Shown here one piece after another: positions 31,424 to 39,429 of a stretch of 64,000 nt of DNA (positions within the stretch are counted from its first letter, which is position 1; the number at the start of each line of letters is the position of its first letter). Both the position numbers and the translations under genes were made by a program. The notes beneath the pieces are model-generated. The model ran no database searches. It had not been told where the DNA came from and saw only the letters and a program-made list of their open reading frames with translations. Source of the stretch: Thiohalobacter thiocyanaticus. Its GTDB lineage: Bacteria; Pseudomonadota; Gammaproteobacteria; Thiohalobacterales; Thiohalobacteraceae. The DNA is taken from positions 2,046,001-2,110,000 of the forward strand of contig NZ_QZMU01000001.1 of the NCBI RefSeq assembly GCF_003932505.1, written 5' to 3'.

Positions 31424-32608
31424 ATGGCTTCCTTTACCAAGCTGACTGATCTCGACCTGGCCGGCAAGCGGGTGCTTATCCGCGCCGATCTGAATGTGCC
31501 GGTGAAAGACGGCAAGGTGACCTCCGACGCCCGCATCACCGCCTCCATGCCCACCATCGAACACTGCGTGAAGGCGGGTGCGAAGGTCATGGTGATGTCG
31601 CACCGCGGTCGTCCGGAGGAGGGCGTGGTCGATGAAGAGAATTCCATGCAGCCCATCGCCGAGGACATGTCGGCCAAGCTGGGCAGTGAGGTGCGACTGG
31701 TCAAGGGCTATCTGGAACAGGCCCCCGAGCTCGGCGACGGCGAAGTGGTGCTGCTGGAGAACGTGCGCTTCAACAAGGGCGAGAAGAAGGACGACGAGAC
31801 CCTGGCCAAGAAATACGCCAGCCTGTGCGATATCTTCGTGATGGATGCCTTCGGCACCGCCCACCGCGCCCAGGCCTCGACCCACGGCGCCGGCAAGTTC
31901 GCCCCGGCCGCCTGCGCCGGCCTGCTGCTGGCCGAGGAGTTGGAGGCCCTGCAGAAGGCCCTGGCCAAGCCCAACCGGCCCATGGTCGCCATCGTCGGCG
32001 GCTCCAAGGTCTCCACCAAACTGACCGTGCTCGAGTCCCTGTCCACCAAGGTGGATCAGCTCATCGTCGGTGGCGGCATCGCCAACACCTTCATCAAGGC
32101 CGCCGGCTACAATGTCGGCAAGTCCCTCTACGAGCAGGACCTGGTGGCCGAGGCCAAGCGCCTGATGGATGCTGCTACCGCCAAGGGCGGCGAGATTCCG
32201 GTGCCGGTGGACGTGGTGGTCGGCAAGGAATTTTCCGAGACTGCCGAGGCCGTGACCAAGAAGGTCGACGAGGTCGCCGACGACGATATGATCTTCGACG
32301 TCGGTCCCGAAACGGCCGGCCGCTATGCCGAGATGCTCAAGAACGCCGGCACCATCGTCTGGAACGGTCCGGTCGGTGTATTCGAGTTCGATCAGTTCGG
32401 TGAAGGCACCCGGGCCCTGGGGCTGGCCATCGCCGAGTCCAACGGTTTCTCCATTGCCGGCGGCGGCGACACCATTGCGGCCATTCAGAAGTACGACATC
32501 TACGACAAGGTTTCCTACATCTCCACCGCCGGCGGCGCCTTCCTGGAGTTCCTGGAAGGCAAGACCCTGCCGGCAGTGGCGATGCTGGAGGAACGTGCGA
32601 AGGGGTGA
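31424..32608 (+). CDS. pgk: Phosphoglycerate kinase
   Basis: A 394-residue enzyme. The ATG at 31424 ([17 protein letters not shown]) is preceded by ACAGGAG seven bases upstream, better than the GTG at 31418. [15 protein letters not shown], the [10 protein letters not shown] loop, [15 protein letters not shown] and the [10 protein letters not shown]-terminal ATP motif are all present. It uses ATP to phosphorylate 3-phosphoglycerate in the Calvin direction. Confidence 0.97.
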   Translation: MASFTKLTDLDLAGKRVLIRADLNVPVKDGKVTSDARITASMPTIEHCVKAGAKVMVMSHRGRPEEGVVDEENSMQPIAEDMSAKLGSEVRLVKGYLEQAPELGDGEVVLLENVRFNKGEKKDDETLAKKYASLCDIFVMDAFGTAHRAQASTHGAGKFAPAACAGLLLAEELEALQKALAKPNRPMVAIVGGSKVSTKLTVLESLSTKVDQLIVGGGIANTFIKAAGYNVGKSLYEQDLVAEAKRLMDAATAKGGEIPVPVDVVVGKEFSETAEAVTKKVDEVADDDMIFDVGPETAGRYAEMLKNAGTIVWNGPVGVFEFDQFGEGTRALGLAIAESNGFSIAGGGDTIAAIQKYDIYDKVSYISTAGGAFLEFLEGKTLPAVAMLEERAKG

Positions 32609-32614
32609 TTTTCA

Positions 32615-32687
32615 GTGAGGGGGTGAGGAGTGAGAAGTAAAACCCGGTCTCGGGCATCTCACTCCTTACTCCTCACTCCTTACTTCC
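32615..32687. repeat. Inverted repeat (GTGAGGAGTGAG type) between pgk and pyk
   Basis: A left arm GTGAGGAGTGAGAAGTAA pairs with a right arm containing TTACTCCTCACTCC; the centre is AACCCGGTCTCGGG. It occupies nearly the whole pgk-pyk spacer. Confidence 0.85.
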
Positions 32688-32700
32688 AACAGGAATACAC

Positions 32701-34147
32701 ATGCTGCGACGTACCAAGATTATTGCCACGCTCGGGCCGGCGACCGATGACCCCAAGGCGCTCGATGAGCTGATTCAGGCGGGCGTGGACGTGGTCCGGC
32801 TGAACTTCTCCCACGGCACCCATGACGAACATCGCAACCGCGGCGAGACGGTACGCAACCGCGCGCGGGCCCACGGCCGTCAGGTCGGGGTGTTGGTGGA
32901 CCTGCAGGGGCCGAAGATCCGCATCGAGCGTTTCCAGGAAGGCAGTGTGTTGCTGGAGGAGGGTGAGAAGTTCACCCTTGATGCCAGGCTGGCGCCGGAT
33001 GCCGGCGACAAGCAGCGGGTGGGCCTGACCTACAAGCAACTGCCCGACGACGTCAATCGCGGCGACACCCTGCTGCTCGATGACGGCCAGATCGTGCTCT
33101 GGGTCGAGGACGTGCGCGAGACCGAGATCGAATGCCGGGTGGTGCTCGGCGGCCCGCTGTCCAACAGCAAGGGGATCAACCGCCAGGGCGGCGGCCTGTC
33201 GGCCAAGGCGCTGACCGACAAGGACCGGATCGACATCCGGGTGGCGGCCGACATGCAGGCCGATTATGTCGCCATTTCCTTCCCGCGCTCGGCCGAGGAC
33301 GTCAACGAGGCGCGTGAACTGCTGCGCCAGGCCGGCGGCCACGGCGGGCTGGTGGCCAAGATCGAGCGGGCCGAGGCGATCCACAACCTGGAAGAGATCA
33401 TCGAGGCCGCCGACGCCGTCATGATCGCCCGCGGCGATCTGGGTGTGGAGATCGGCGATGCCGAGCTGCCGGCGGTGCAGAAGCGCATCATCTCCGCGGC
33501 CCGGAACATGGACCGCGTTGTGATCACCGCCACCCAGATGATGCAAGTCCATGGTCGAGAGCCAGATCCCGACCCGGGCCGAGGTCTTCGACGTGGCCAA
33601 CGCCGTCATCGATGGCACCGACGCCGTCATGCTCTCGGCCGAGACCGCCACCGGGCGCTACCCGGCCAAGGCCGTCTCCGCCATGGACCGTATCTGCAAG
33701 GGCGCCGAGCGCCAGCGCACCGCCCTGGCCCAGGAACGGCGCCAGAAGGTGCGTTTCAACCGCATCGACGAGGCCATCGCCAAGGCCGCCATGTATACCG
33801 CCAACCACCTGGGCGTCAAGGCGATCGCGGCCCTGACCGAGTCCGGCGCCACGCCGCTGTGGATGTCGCGCATCAGCTCCGGGATCCCGATCTATGCCTT
33901 GACCCGCCATGTGGAGACGCGTAGAAAGGTAACCCTTTACCGTGGCGTCTACCCGGTCAGCTTCGACGTCACCACCACCGATCATGCCGAGGTCAACCGG
34001 GAGGCCATCGACGAGTTGATGCGCCGCGGGGCGGTGCGCGACGGTGACCTGGTGATCATCACCAAGGGTGACCTGGCCGGCGTGCTGGGCGGTACCAACG
34101 CCATGAAGATACTGCAGGTCGGCGAACACGAGACCCGGGAACTGTGA
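32701..34147 (+). CDS. pyk: Pyruvate kinase, one frameshift
   Basis: The N-terminal part ([57 protein letters not shown]) is read to about 33543. It then loses frame at ATQMM: removing one A from GCAAGTCC restores [36 protein letters not shown] and the rest of the enzyme to 34147 (about 481 residues, normal size). The most likely cause is a one-base insertion error; a real null mutation in this central enzyme would be surprising but cannot be excluded here. Confidence 0.9.
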
Positions 34148-34301
34148 TTCCCTGTGCCGGGATCGGACCTGACTCGCAATAACCGGATTTTTTATGTAGC
34201 TGAACCGCGGCCGACGTCCTGATTACAATGGGCCATTGTGTCTCCGGGCGCCGGCAGAAGTTTCTGAAAACCTTTAAAACTCAAATCCCAAGGAGAACGT
34301 C

Positions 34302-35366
34302 ATGGCCTTGATATCCCTGCGTCAATTGCTCGATTACGCCGCCGAGAACGATTTCGGCATGCCTGCCTTCAACGTCAACAACATGGAGCAGGTCCACGCC
34401 ATCATGCAGGCGGCCGATGAAACCAACAGCCCGGTCATCATGCAGGGTTCGGCCGGTGCGCGCTCCTACGCGGGCGAGCCCTTCCTGCGCCACCTGATCA
34501 CCGCCGCGCTGGAGATGTATCCGCACATCCCGGTCGTCATGCACCAGGACCACGGCTCTGCCCCTTCCGTCTGCCTGCGCTCCATTCAGTCCGGCTTCAG
34601 CTCGGTGATGATGGACGGCTCGCTGATGGAGGACATGAAGACCCCCGCGACCTATGAATACAATGTCGACGTCACCCGCCGCGTGGTCGAGATGGCCCAT
34701 GCCGGCGGCGTGTCCGTCGAGGGTGAACTGGGCTGCCTGGGCTCGCTGGAGACCGGCATGGCCGGCGAGGAAGACGGCTCCGGCGCCGAGGGCGTGCTGG
34801 ATCATTCCCAGCTGCTGACCGACCCGGAAGAGGCCGCCCAGTTCGTCAAGGAGACCCATGTCGACGCACTCGCCATCGCCATCGGCACCTCCCACGGCGC
34901 CTACAAGTTCACCCGTCCGCCGACCGGTGACATCCTGGCCATCGAGCGCATCAAGGAGATCCACGCCCGCATCCCCAACACCCACCTGGTGATGCACGGC
35001 TCCTCCTCGGTGCCGCAGGAGTGGCTGAAGATCATCGACCAGTTCGGCGGCGACATGGGCGAGACCTACGGCGTGCCGGTCGAGGAGATCCAGGAAGGCA
35101 TCAAGCACGGTGTGCGCAAGGTCAACATCGATACCGACCTGCGCATGGCCTCCACCGGTGCCATCCGCAAGCACTTGGCCGAGAACCCGAAGAACTTCGA
35201 TCCGCGCAAGTTCCTCAAGGCCTCCACCGCGGCCATGAAGGAAATCTGCAAGGCCCGCTATGAAGCCTTCGGCTGCGCCGGTCACGCCAGCAAGATCAAG
35301 CCACTCAGCCTCGAGGCGATGTTCAAGCGCTACGAAACCGGCGAGCTGGATCCCAAGGTCAACTGA
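34302..35366 (+). CDS. fba: Fructose-bisphosphate aldolase, class II (Calvin-type)
   Basis: A 354-residue zinc aldolase. [17 protein letters not shown] at the N-terminus, the zinc ligand segment [33 protein letters not shown] and [12 protein letters not shown] are typical of the class II B/Calvin subtype (CbbA). It acts on fructose- and sedoheptulose-bisphosphate. Last gene of the carbon cluster, closed by a strong terminator; 154 bases separate it from pyk, with an AAGGAG ribosome-binding site before the ATG. Confidence 0.97.
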   Translation: MALISLRQLLDYAAENDFGMPAFNVNNMEQVHAIMQAADETNSPVIMQGSAGARSYAGEPFLRHLITAALEMYPHIPVVMHQDHGSAPSVCLRSIQSGFSSVMMDGSLMEDMKTPATYEYNVDVTRRVVEMAHAGGVSVEGELGCLGSLETGMAGEEDGSGAEGVLDHSQLLTDPEEAAQFVKETHVDALAIAIGTSHGAYKFTRPPTGDILAIERIKEIHARIPNTHLVMHGSSSVPQEWLKIIDQFGGDMGETYGVPVEEIQEGIKHGVRKVNIDTDLRMASTGAIRKHLAENPKNFDPRKFLKASTAAMKEICKARYEAFGCAGHASKIKPLSLEAMFKRYETGELDPKVN

Positions 35367-35390
35367 TCGACGGCTCCCACTCGGGATGAA

Positions 35391-35414
35391 GGGCGGCTTC
35401 GGCCGCCCTTTTTT
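35391..35414 (+). terminator. Rho-independent terminator after fba
   Basis: GGGCGGC-TTCG-GCCGCCC hairpin (35391-35408) followed by six T. This marks the end of the tkt-fba transcription unit. Confidence 0.95.
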
Positions 35415-35435
35415 GTGTCGGATGAACGATTCTCG

Positions 35436-35645
35436 ATGATCGAAACCGGAAAGCTGCCTGAATGGGTGGCCTGGCTGGCCCAGGACCGCGACGGTACCTG
35501 GTGGGCCTACGAGGCCGAGCCCCACCGGCACCACTGCGGCTGGTACGAGAACGAGATCGGGCGCAGCCTGCGCATCACCCGCACCGATCCCAACCCCGAC
35601 TGGGAAGCCACTCTCCGCCAGGTACGTAAGCTGGGGAGTGTATAG
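35436..35645 (+). CDS. Small conserved hypothetical protein
   Basis: 69 residues from the ATG at 35436 (MIETGKLPEWVAWLAQDRDG). It is rich in Trp (six residues) with WWAYEAEPHRHHCGWYENEIG in the middle; no membrane segment. An in-frame GTG at 35415 lies inside the fba terminator and is rejected. I cannot assign a function; it may be a small protein found in related sulfur oxidisers. Confidence 0.6.
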   Translation: MIETGKLPEWVAWLAQDRDGTWWAYEAEPHRHHCGWYENEIGRSLRITRTDPNPDWEATLRQVRKLGSV

Positions 35646-35672
35646 ATCGGGCCGAGCTTTGTTCAGCTCAAC

Positions 35673-36014
35673 CTACAATGACTGATTCCAGCTGGTAAAA
35701 GCCGACAACCAGAAATCGATATCCGGATAGGCCTGCCCCCGTGCCTTGAGCTGCTCGGCCAGCTCGATCAGCAGGCTGCGCAGTTCCCGCACATGCAGGT
35801 CCCACAGCGTTGCGTCCATCCCGGGGTTGTCGTCCATGGCCGCATTGGCCACCGACCCGGCCCCGCCCCACATGCGCTTCGAGTTGAGCCGCCGCCAGCC
35901 TTCATCGGCATCGGCCTCGAACAGCGCAATCACTTCCCGCATCCAGGCCGCGTGATCGTCCGGATGAGCGTCGAGCTGTTCGGCGATGCGTTCGAGTAGT
36001 ATGGTTTCACTCAT
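35673..36014 (-). CDS. Conserved hypothetical protein
   Basis: 113 residues from the ATG at 36014 (MSETILLERIAEQLD). It is all-helical by appearance and has an N-A-A-M-D-D-N and LRSLLIELAEQLK core. It resembles small bacterial proteins of unknown function with a WGGAGSVANAA motif. It is divergent from the antiporter gene, 29 bases between start codons. Confidence 0.65.
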   Translation of the reverse strand: MSETILLERIAEQLDAHPDDHAAWMREVIALFEADADEGWRRLNSKRMWGGAGSVANAAMDDNPGMDATLWDLHVRELRSLLIELAEQLKARGQAYPDIDFWLSAFTSWNQSL

Positions 36015-36043
36015 CACCCCAGTGTAACGCGAAGGGAGATGAC

Positions 36044-37237
36044 ATGCAGATCAGCACCTTCATGATCACCCTGGGCGGCCTGCTTCTGGCAGGCCTGGCG
36101 GTGGAAGCCGTCGGTCGCCACACCCCGCTGCCCCGCGTGACCCTGCTGTTGGCCTTCGGTTTTGGCATCGGCCCCGCCGGGTGGGATCTGCTGCCGGATC
36201 TGCACGGTCGCTGGTTTCCGCTGGTGGCCGACATGGCGCTGCTGATGATCGGCTTTCTGTTGGGTGAGCAGCTGGTGCGGCTGCTCGCCGGAAAACTGGG
36301 CCGGGTGATTCTCACCGTTTCCATTTTCGATGTCGTGGTGACCGCGCTGGTTGTGCTGATCGGCCTGTGGCTGCTGGACGTCCCGCTGGTCACGTCCCTG
36401 CTGCTCGCCGGCATTGCCGCGGCCACCGCGCCGGCCGCGACCACCGACGTGATCGAAGAATCCGGTGCCAAGGGACCCTTCACCTCGGTGCTGGTCGGGG
36501 TGGTGGCCATCGACGACGCCTGGGGCATGATCCTGTTCAGCCTGCTGCTCGCCACCGCACTGGTCCTGGGCGGAGACGGCAGCGGTCTGGACGGCCTGTG
36601 GCTGGGGCTGCGCGACGTCGGCGGTGCCCTGTTGCTGGGCCTGGCCCTGGGCGTGCCCATGGCCTATCTCACCGGCCGCATCCGGCCGGGCCAGCCGACC
36701 CTGGCCGAGGCGCTGGGCTTCGTGTTCCTGTGCGGCGGGCTGGCGGAATGGCTGGAGGTATCCTTTCTGCTCGCCGCCATGGTAATGGGCGCGGCCGTCT
36801 ACCGCCTGGCCAGCCACCACCAGCGCCCCTTCCACGAAATCGAACACATCGACTGGCCCTTCAAGATCCTGTTCTTCATCCTCGCAGGCGCCTCCCTGCA
36901 TCTGGATGCCCTGCTGAGCGCCGGCTACATCGCCGCCGCTTACATCCTGCTGCGTACTCTAGGCAAACTCGCCGGCGCTGCAACCGGTGGCTGGTTCGGC
37001 GGCGCTGATCGGTCAGTGCGCCGCTGGCTGGGCCCGGCCCTGCTACCCCAGGCCGGGGTGGCCCTGGGGATGGCGCTGGTTGCCTCCCAGCGCTTCCCGG
37101 AGCTGTCGGAAAGCATCCTCGCCATTGCCATTGGCGCGACGGTATTCTTCGAGCTGATCGGTCCGGTGATAACGCGCTATGCGCTTGGTCAGGTGGGGAG
37201 GGGGCAAAGCGTGAAGGTAGGGGGTAATGTCAACTAA
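36044..37237 (+). CDS. Cation:proton antiporter (CPA2/Kef-type)
   Basis: A 397-residue integral membrane protein with about 12 hydrophobic segments and the antiporter core AAATAPAATTDVIEESGAKG followed by VAIDDAWGMILF (the DD pair expected in electrogenic exchangers). There is no C-terminal TrkA-N domain, so it is the short form. It probably exchanges Na+ or K+ for protons at the inner membrane; the ion is not decidable here. The cassette array leader begins two bases after its stop codon. Confidence 0.88.
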   Translation: MQISTFMITLGGLLLAGLAVEAVGRHTPLPRVTLLLAFGFGIGPAGWDLLPDLHGRWFPLVADMALLMIGFLLGEQLVRLLAGKLGRVILTVSIFDVVVTALVVLIGLWLLDVPLVTSLLLAGIAAATAPAATTDVIEESGAKGPFTSVLVGVVAIDDAWGMILFSLLLATALVLGGDGSGLDGLWLGLRDVGGALLLGLALGVPMAYLTGRIRPGQPTLAEALGFVFLCGGLAEWLEVSFLLAAMVMGAAVYRLASHHQRPFHEIEHIDWPFKILFFILAGASLHLDALLSAGYIAAAYILLRTLGKLAGAATGGWFGGADRSVRRWLGPALLPQAGVALGMALVASQRFPELSESILAIAIGATVFFELIGPVITRYALGQVGRGQSVKVGGNVN

Positions 37238-37238
37238 C

Positions 37239-37506
37239 GGCACATAGCGGACTTTCCACTTCTGGAGGCAGAATTCCGCCTATCACCAATATATCGCTGA
37301 ATTTGCCGCTTGGAAGGTAGATTTGGCGGCCAATTACGATTCGGGGCTTCGTAGGCCAAACAAGGCAATACTATTGATTCATATGTGATTTTAAGTAAAT
37401 ATGACCAACAGGATGCGCCGCAATACGCGGAGTCGGGAGTATTACATGATAGGTCGAAACCGCACTATTACTAATAATACGAATTCCGTCTAATACATTG
37501 CTAGAT
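37239..37506 (+). repeat. Leader repeat copy 1 with attI-like end (integron-like)
   Basis: About 265 bases that are roughly 70% identical to 42446-42715, starting CGGCACATAGCGGACTTT and sharing ACTATTACTAATAATACG near the end. The right end, GTCTAAT (37488-37494) and GCTAGAT (37500-37506), aligns with the better attI-like site of copy 2. A possible promoter is conserved in both copies (TTGATT near 37374, AT-rich box about 17 bases later). I infer a cassette-array leader with promoter and insertion site. Confidence 0.6.
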
Positions 37507-37520
37507 TGTCTATAAACGCC

Positions 37521-37904
37521 ATGTCAGACACTTACCGAAAAGCTCTAGACTTCCAAGAAAAATTCGAGCTTTATTTTGTAAGCTTAACCTTTGCGTTATT
37601 GGCGCTCGTAATTCAAAGCGCCGATTCATCATCAGGAATTGTAGCGGGTGTAGCAGAGATTATTGGCTGGGTATCGTTACTTATTTCAGGCTTAGTTCAG
37701 TTGTATCGGCTTCAGTTGGTGCCGGTTGCTCTTAGATATGAGGCCGCCACCAAAGAAGGTGTTTCTGTTGATAAAAAAGACCAAGGATCAGTTCATACGA
37801 AAATATCATCAACTTATGGCTTTTCTAAATGGTCTTTTGCACTTGGCGTCTGCTCCATTCTGCTTTCTCGAGGAATTGGTTTTGTTTCCGGATTATGTCA
37901 TTAA
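37521..37904 (+). CDS. Small membrane protein, cassette gene (hypothetical)
   Basis: 127 residues from the ATG at 37521; a TTG 15 bases earlier is less likely. Three hydrophobic segments lie at about residues 18-33, 41-61 and 104-124, with a charged cytoplasmic loop (YEAATKEGVSVDKKDQG) between the second and third. The layout is reminiscent of small SLATT-type membrane effectors, but I cannot confirm that family. Low GC compared with the flanking chromosome and an attC-like site right after the stop mark it as a gene cassette. Confidence 0.6.
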   Translation: MSDTYRKALDFQEKFELYFVSLTFALLALVIQSADSSSGIVAGVAEIIGWVSLLISGLVQLYRLQLVPVALRYEAATKEGVSVDKKDQGSVHTKISSTYGFSKWSFALGVCSILLSRGIGFVSGLCH

Positions 37905-37914
37905 AGCATCGAAA

Positions 37915-37981
37915 ATCTAACAAACGCTTTCAGCCTACGTCGGCGCTAACGCGCCGCGCCGGCTGAAGCTTATCGCTAGCT
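37915..37981 (+). other. attC-like recombination site (a)
   Basis: Outer boxes ATCTAAC (37915) and GCTAGCT (37975), with complementary inner arms AAACGCTTTCAGCC and GGCTGAAGC folding around a GGCGC-rich centre. The left box fits RYYYAAC; the right box differs from GTTRRRY by one base. Confidence 0.7.
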
Positions 37982-37986
37982 CTTCT

Positions 37987-38718
37987 ATGGAAATCGATGC
38001 TCTCCTAAATGACTTTGCTACCCGTAGCTTCCGAGATACGGCTGATATGGATTACATTGCGGCACGGATGTCGTACCGAGCAGGGTTGGTAGAGCAATTC
38101 CATTGGCAGGGACTCCAAGCGCTTGAGAAATATCTTAAAGCCATACTTCTATACAACCGTGTCAAAGCGAAGAGAATTGGTCATGACCTTACAAAAGCCC
38201 TTGAGAAAGCAAAACAACTTCCATTCGAGCTAGAGCTGACTACTCCTGCTCTTCAACTTATCGAGCATTTAGATAAATTTGGGCGTTTTCGGTATTTAGA
38301 GGCTTCATACTATATTCATGGTCCAAAGCTTGTTGAGTTAGACCGAACCGTCTGGGAGATTCGTAGGTACTGTCGAGTACTGAACTACAAAATCAATAAT
38401 CCAGACGGCAGTGTCACGCAAATGTTGCCTATTGAGTTAGAGAGAATCGAGAAATCAAAGTATGTGCATCCTCATAAATTACGGATTATAGGAGGGGCTC
38501 TCGAGAAGATTCTTGATAAGAAAGATGATGCAGCCCGAGGGTCGCTCGTATGGCAAAACGGTTTTTTTGGTAAGAAGCACCGCAAGACGGTCACAATGCG
38601 TATTCCGCGCCAAGGTAAAAATTCACCATTGTCATTACATCCTGAGATGCTGGATGAATTGAAGGAATATGTATATGTATCTAAGGAAATTATCGAAGCA
38701 TATTCAGGCCAGAGCTAA
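37987..38718 (+). CDS. HEPN-like domain protein, cassette gene
   Basis: 243 residues. The N-terminal 100 residues match the HEPN/nucleotide-binding-associated helical fold: HWQGLQALEKYLKAILL (about 39-55) and KRIGHDLTKALEKA (about 62-76). The usual HEPN RNase motif R-x4-6-H is not obvious. A charged C-terminal domain (HKLRIIGGALEKILDKKDDAARG, then KKHRKTVTMRIPRQGKN) follows. Low-GC gene between two attC-like sites. It could be a toxin-like, RNA-binding or antiphage component; function is not shown. Confidence 0.65.
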   Translation: MEIDALLNDFATRSFRDTADMDYIAARMSYRAGLVEQFHWQGLQALEKYLKAILLYNRVKAKRIGHDLTKALEKAKQLPFELELTTPALQLIEHLDKFGRFRYLEASYYIHGPKLVELDRTVWEIRRYCRVLNYKINNPDGSVTQMLPIELERIEKSKYVHPHKLRIIGGALEKILDKKDDAARGSLVWQNGFFGKKHRKTVTMRIPRQGKNSPLSLHPEMLDELKEYVYVSKEIIEAYSGQS

Positions 38719-38773
38719 CAAGCGTCTCCAAATCGACGCGGTTCCGCCGCGCGATTGAGGCGAGACATTAGGG
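38713..38773 (+). other. attC-like recombination site (b)
   Basis: Left box AGCTAAC (overlapping the stop of the HEPN-like gene), arms GCGTCTCCAAATCGACGCG and CGCGCGATTGAGGCGAGAC, right box ATTAGGG. Strong internal pairing; the boxes deviate by one and two bases from consensus. Confidence 0.6.
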
Positions 38774-38797
38774 ATAAAAGAAATCGGAACGGGATAA

Positions 38798-39377
38798 ATG
38801 CTAGAAAAAATTGGCTTCACAGTATTAGGTATTGTTCTCTCTATCGTAGTGTATATGTTTAAGCGTAGAATTGAAGGAAAACCTGAGGTAGAAGCTCTGG
38901 ATAAGCGCAAACAACTGCTTGATATAAACAAACAGTTAAATGAACAGGGATTGACTATAGAAGACCTAAATAAGCTTGAAGCAATCCTTACAGGAAAGGC
39001 GGAATCAATTATAAAACATACTCAGGAAATCGAAAAAAATACTCAGTCATTAATAGAAAAAGAACAGGGTGAGTTCTTATCGCAAGCAGAGCTAAATATA
39101 CGTGCTGATAGTAATCTAAAGGTTGCTAAAGCCCAATTAGAACAAATAGTTAACGAGCTTACTTTTAAAATAGATGAAATTGAGAGAGAAAAACTGATGC
39201 AGTCCCAAAAGGCATGGGAAAGCTATAGCGTAGAACAAGCAGAGGCTGCTTCGATTAGTTATAGGGGTGGTTCCATATACCCTTTAATATATTTATCTGA
39301 ATTGGAGTCACTTTACAGTAGAGCGTGCAGCTAGACTACAGGCACAATTAGATGAATTGCGCAGATTGGGTAATTAA
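38798..39377 (+). CDS. Membrane-anchored coiled-coil protein with DUF1311/LprI-like C-terminus, frameshifted
   Basis: The frame from 38798 encodes an N-terminal membrane helix (about residues 5-21), then a long Lys/Glu-rich coiled coil, and ends with AWESYSVEQAEAASISYRGGSIYPLIYLSELESL. That tail is the DUF1311 (lysozyme-inhibitor LprI-like) pattern. The frame stops at 39334, but deleting one T from CTTTACA at 39312-39314 restores LESLTVERAARLQAQLDELRRLGN and a stop at 39375-39377. So either a one-base error in the sequence or a fresh mutation. Function in the cassette is unknown. Confidence 0.6.
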
Positions 39378-39378
39378 T

Positions 39379-39404
39379 GCCCTAATAAGCGCTGAACGTT
39401 ATGT
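39379..39404 (+). other. Collapsed attC-like site (c)
   Basis: GCCCTAAT followed 10 bases later by CGTTATGT: a left and right simple box without the usual folded arms, like the attI-type simple site. It starts directly after the restored stop codon of the preceding cassette gene. Probably a degenerate or deleted attC. Confidence 0.4.
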
Positions 39405-39429
39405 GCAAAGAAGGACGAGGTTGCGATAA

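Noticed and set aside
37521..37904. Holin
   Set aside because: Three-helix layout is compatible, but there are no lysis genes nearby and the loop between helices 2 and 3 is too long; left as hypothetical.
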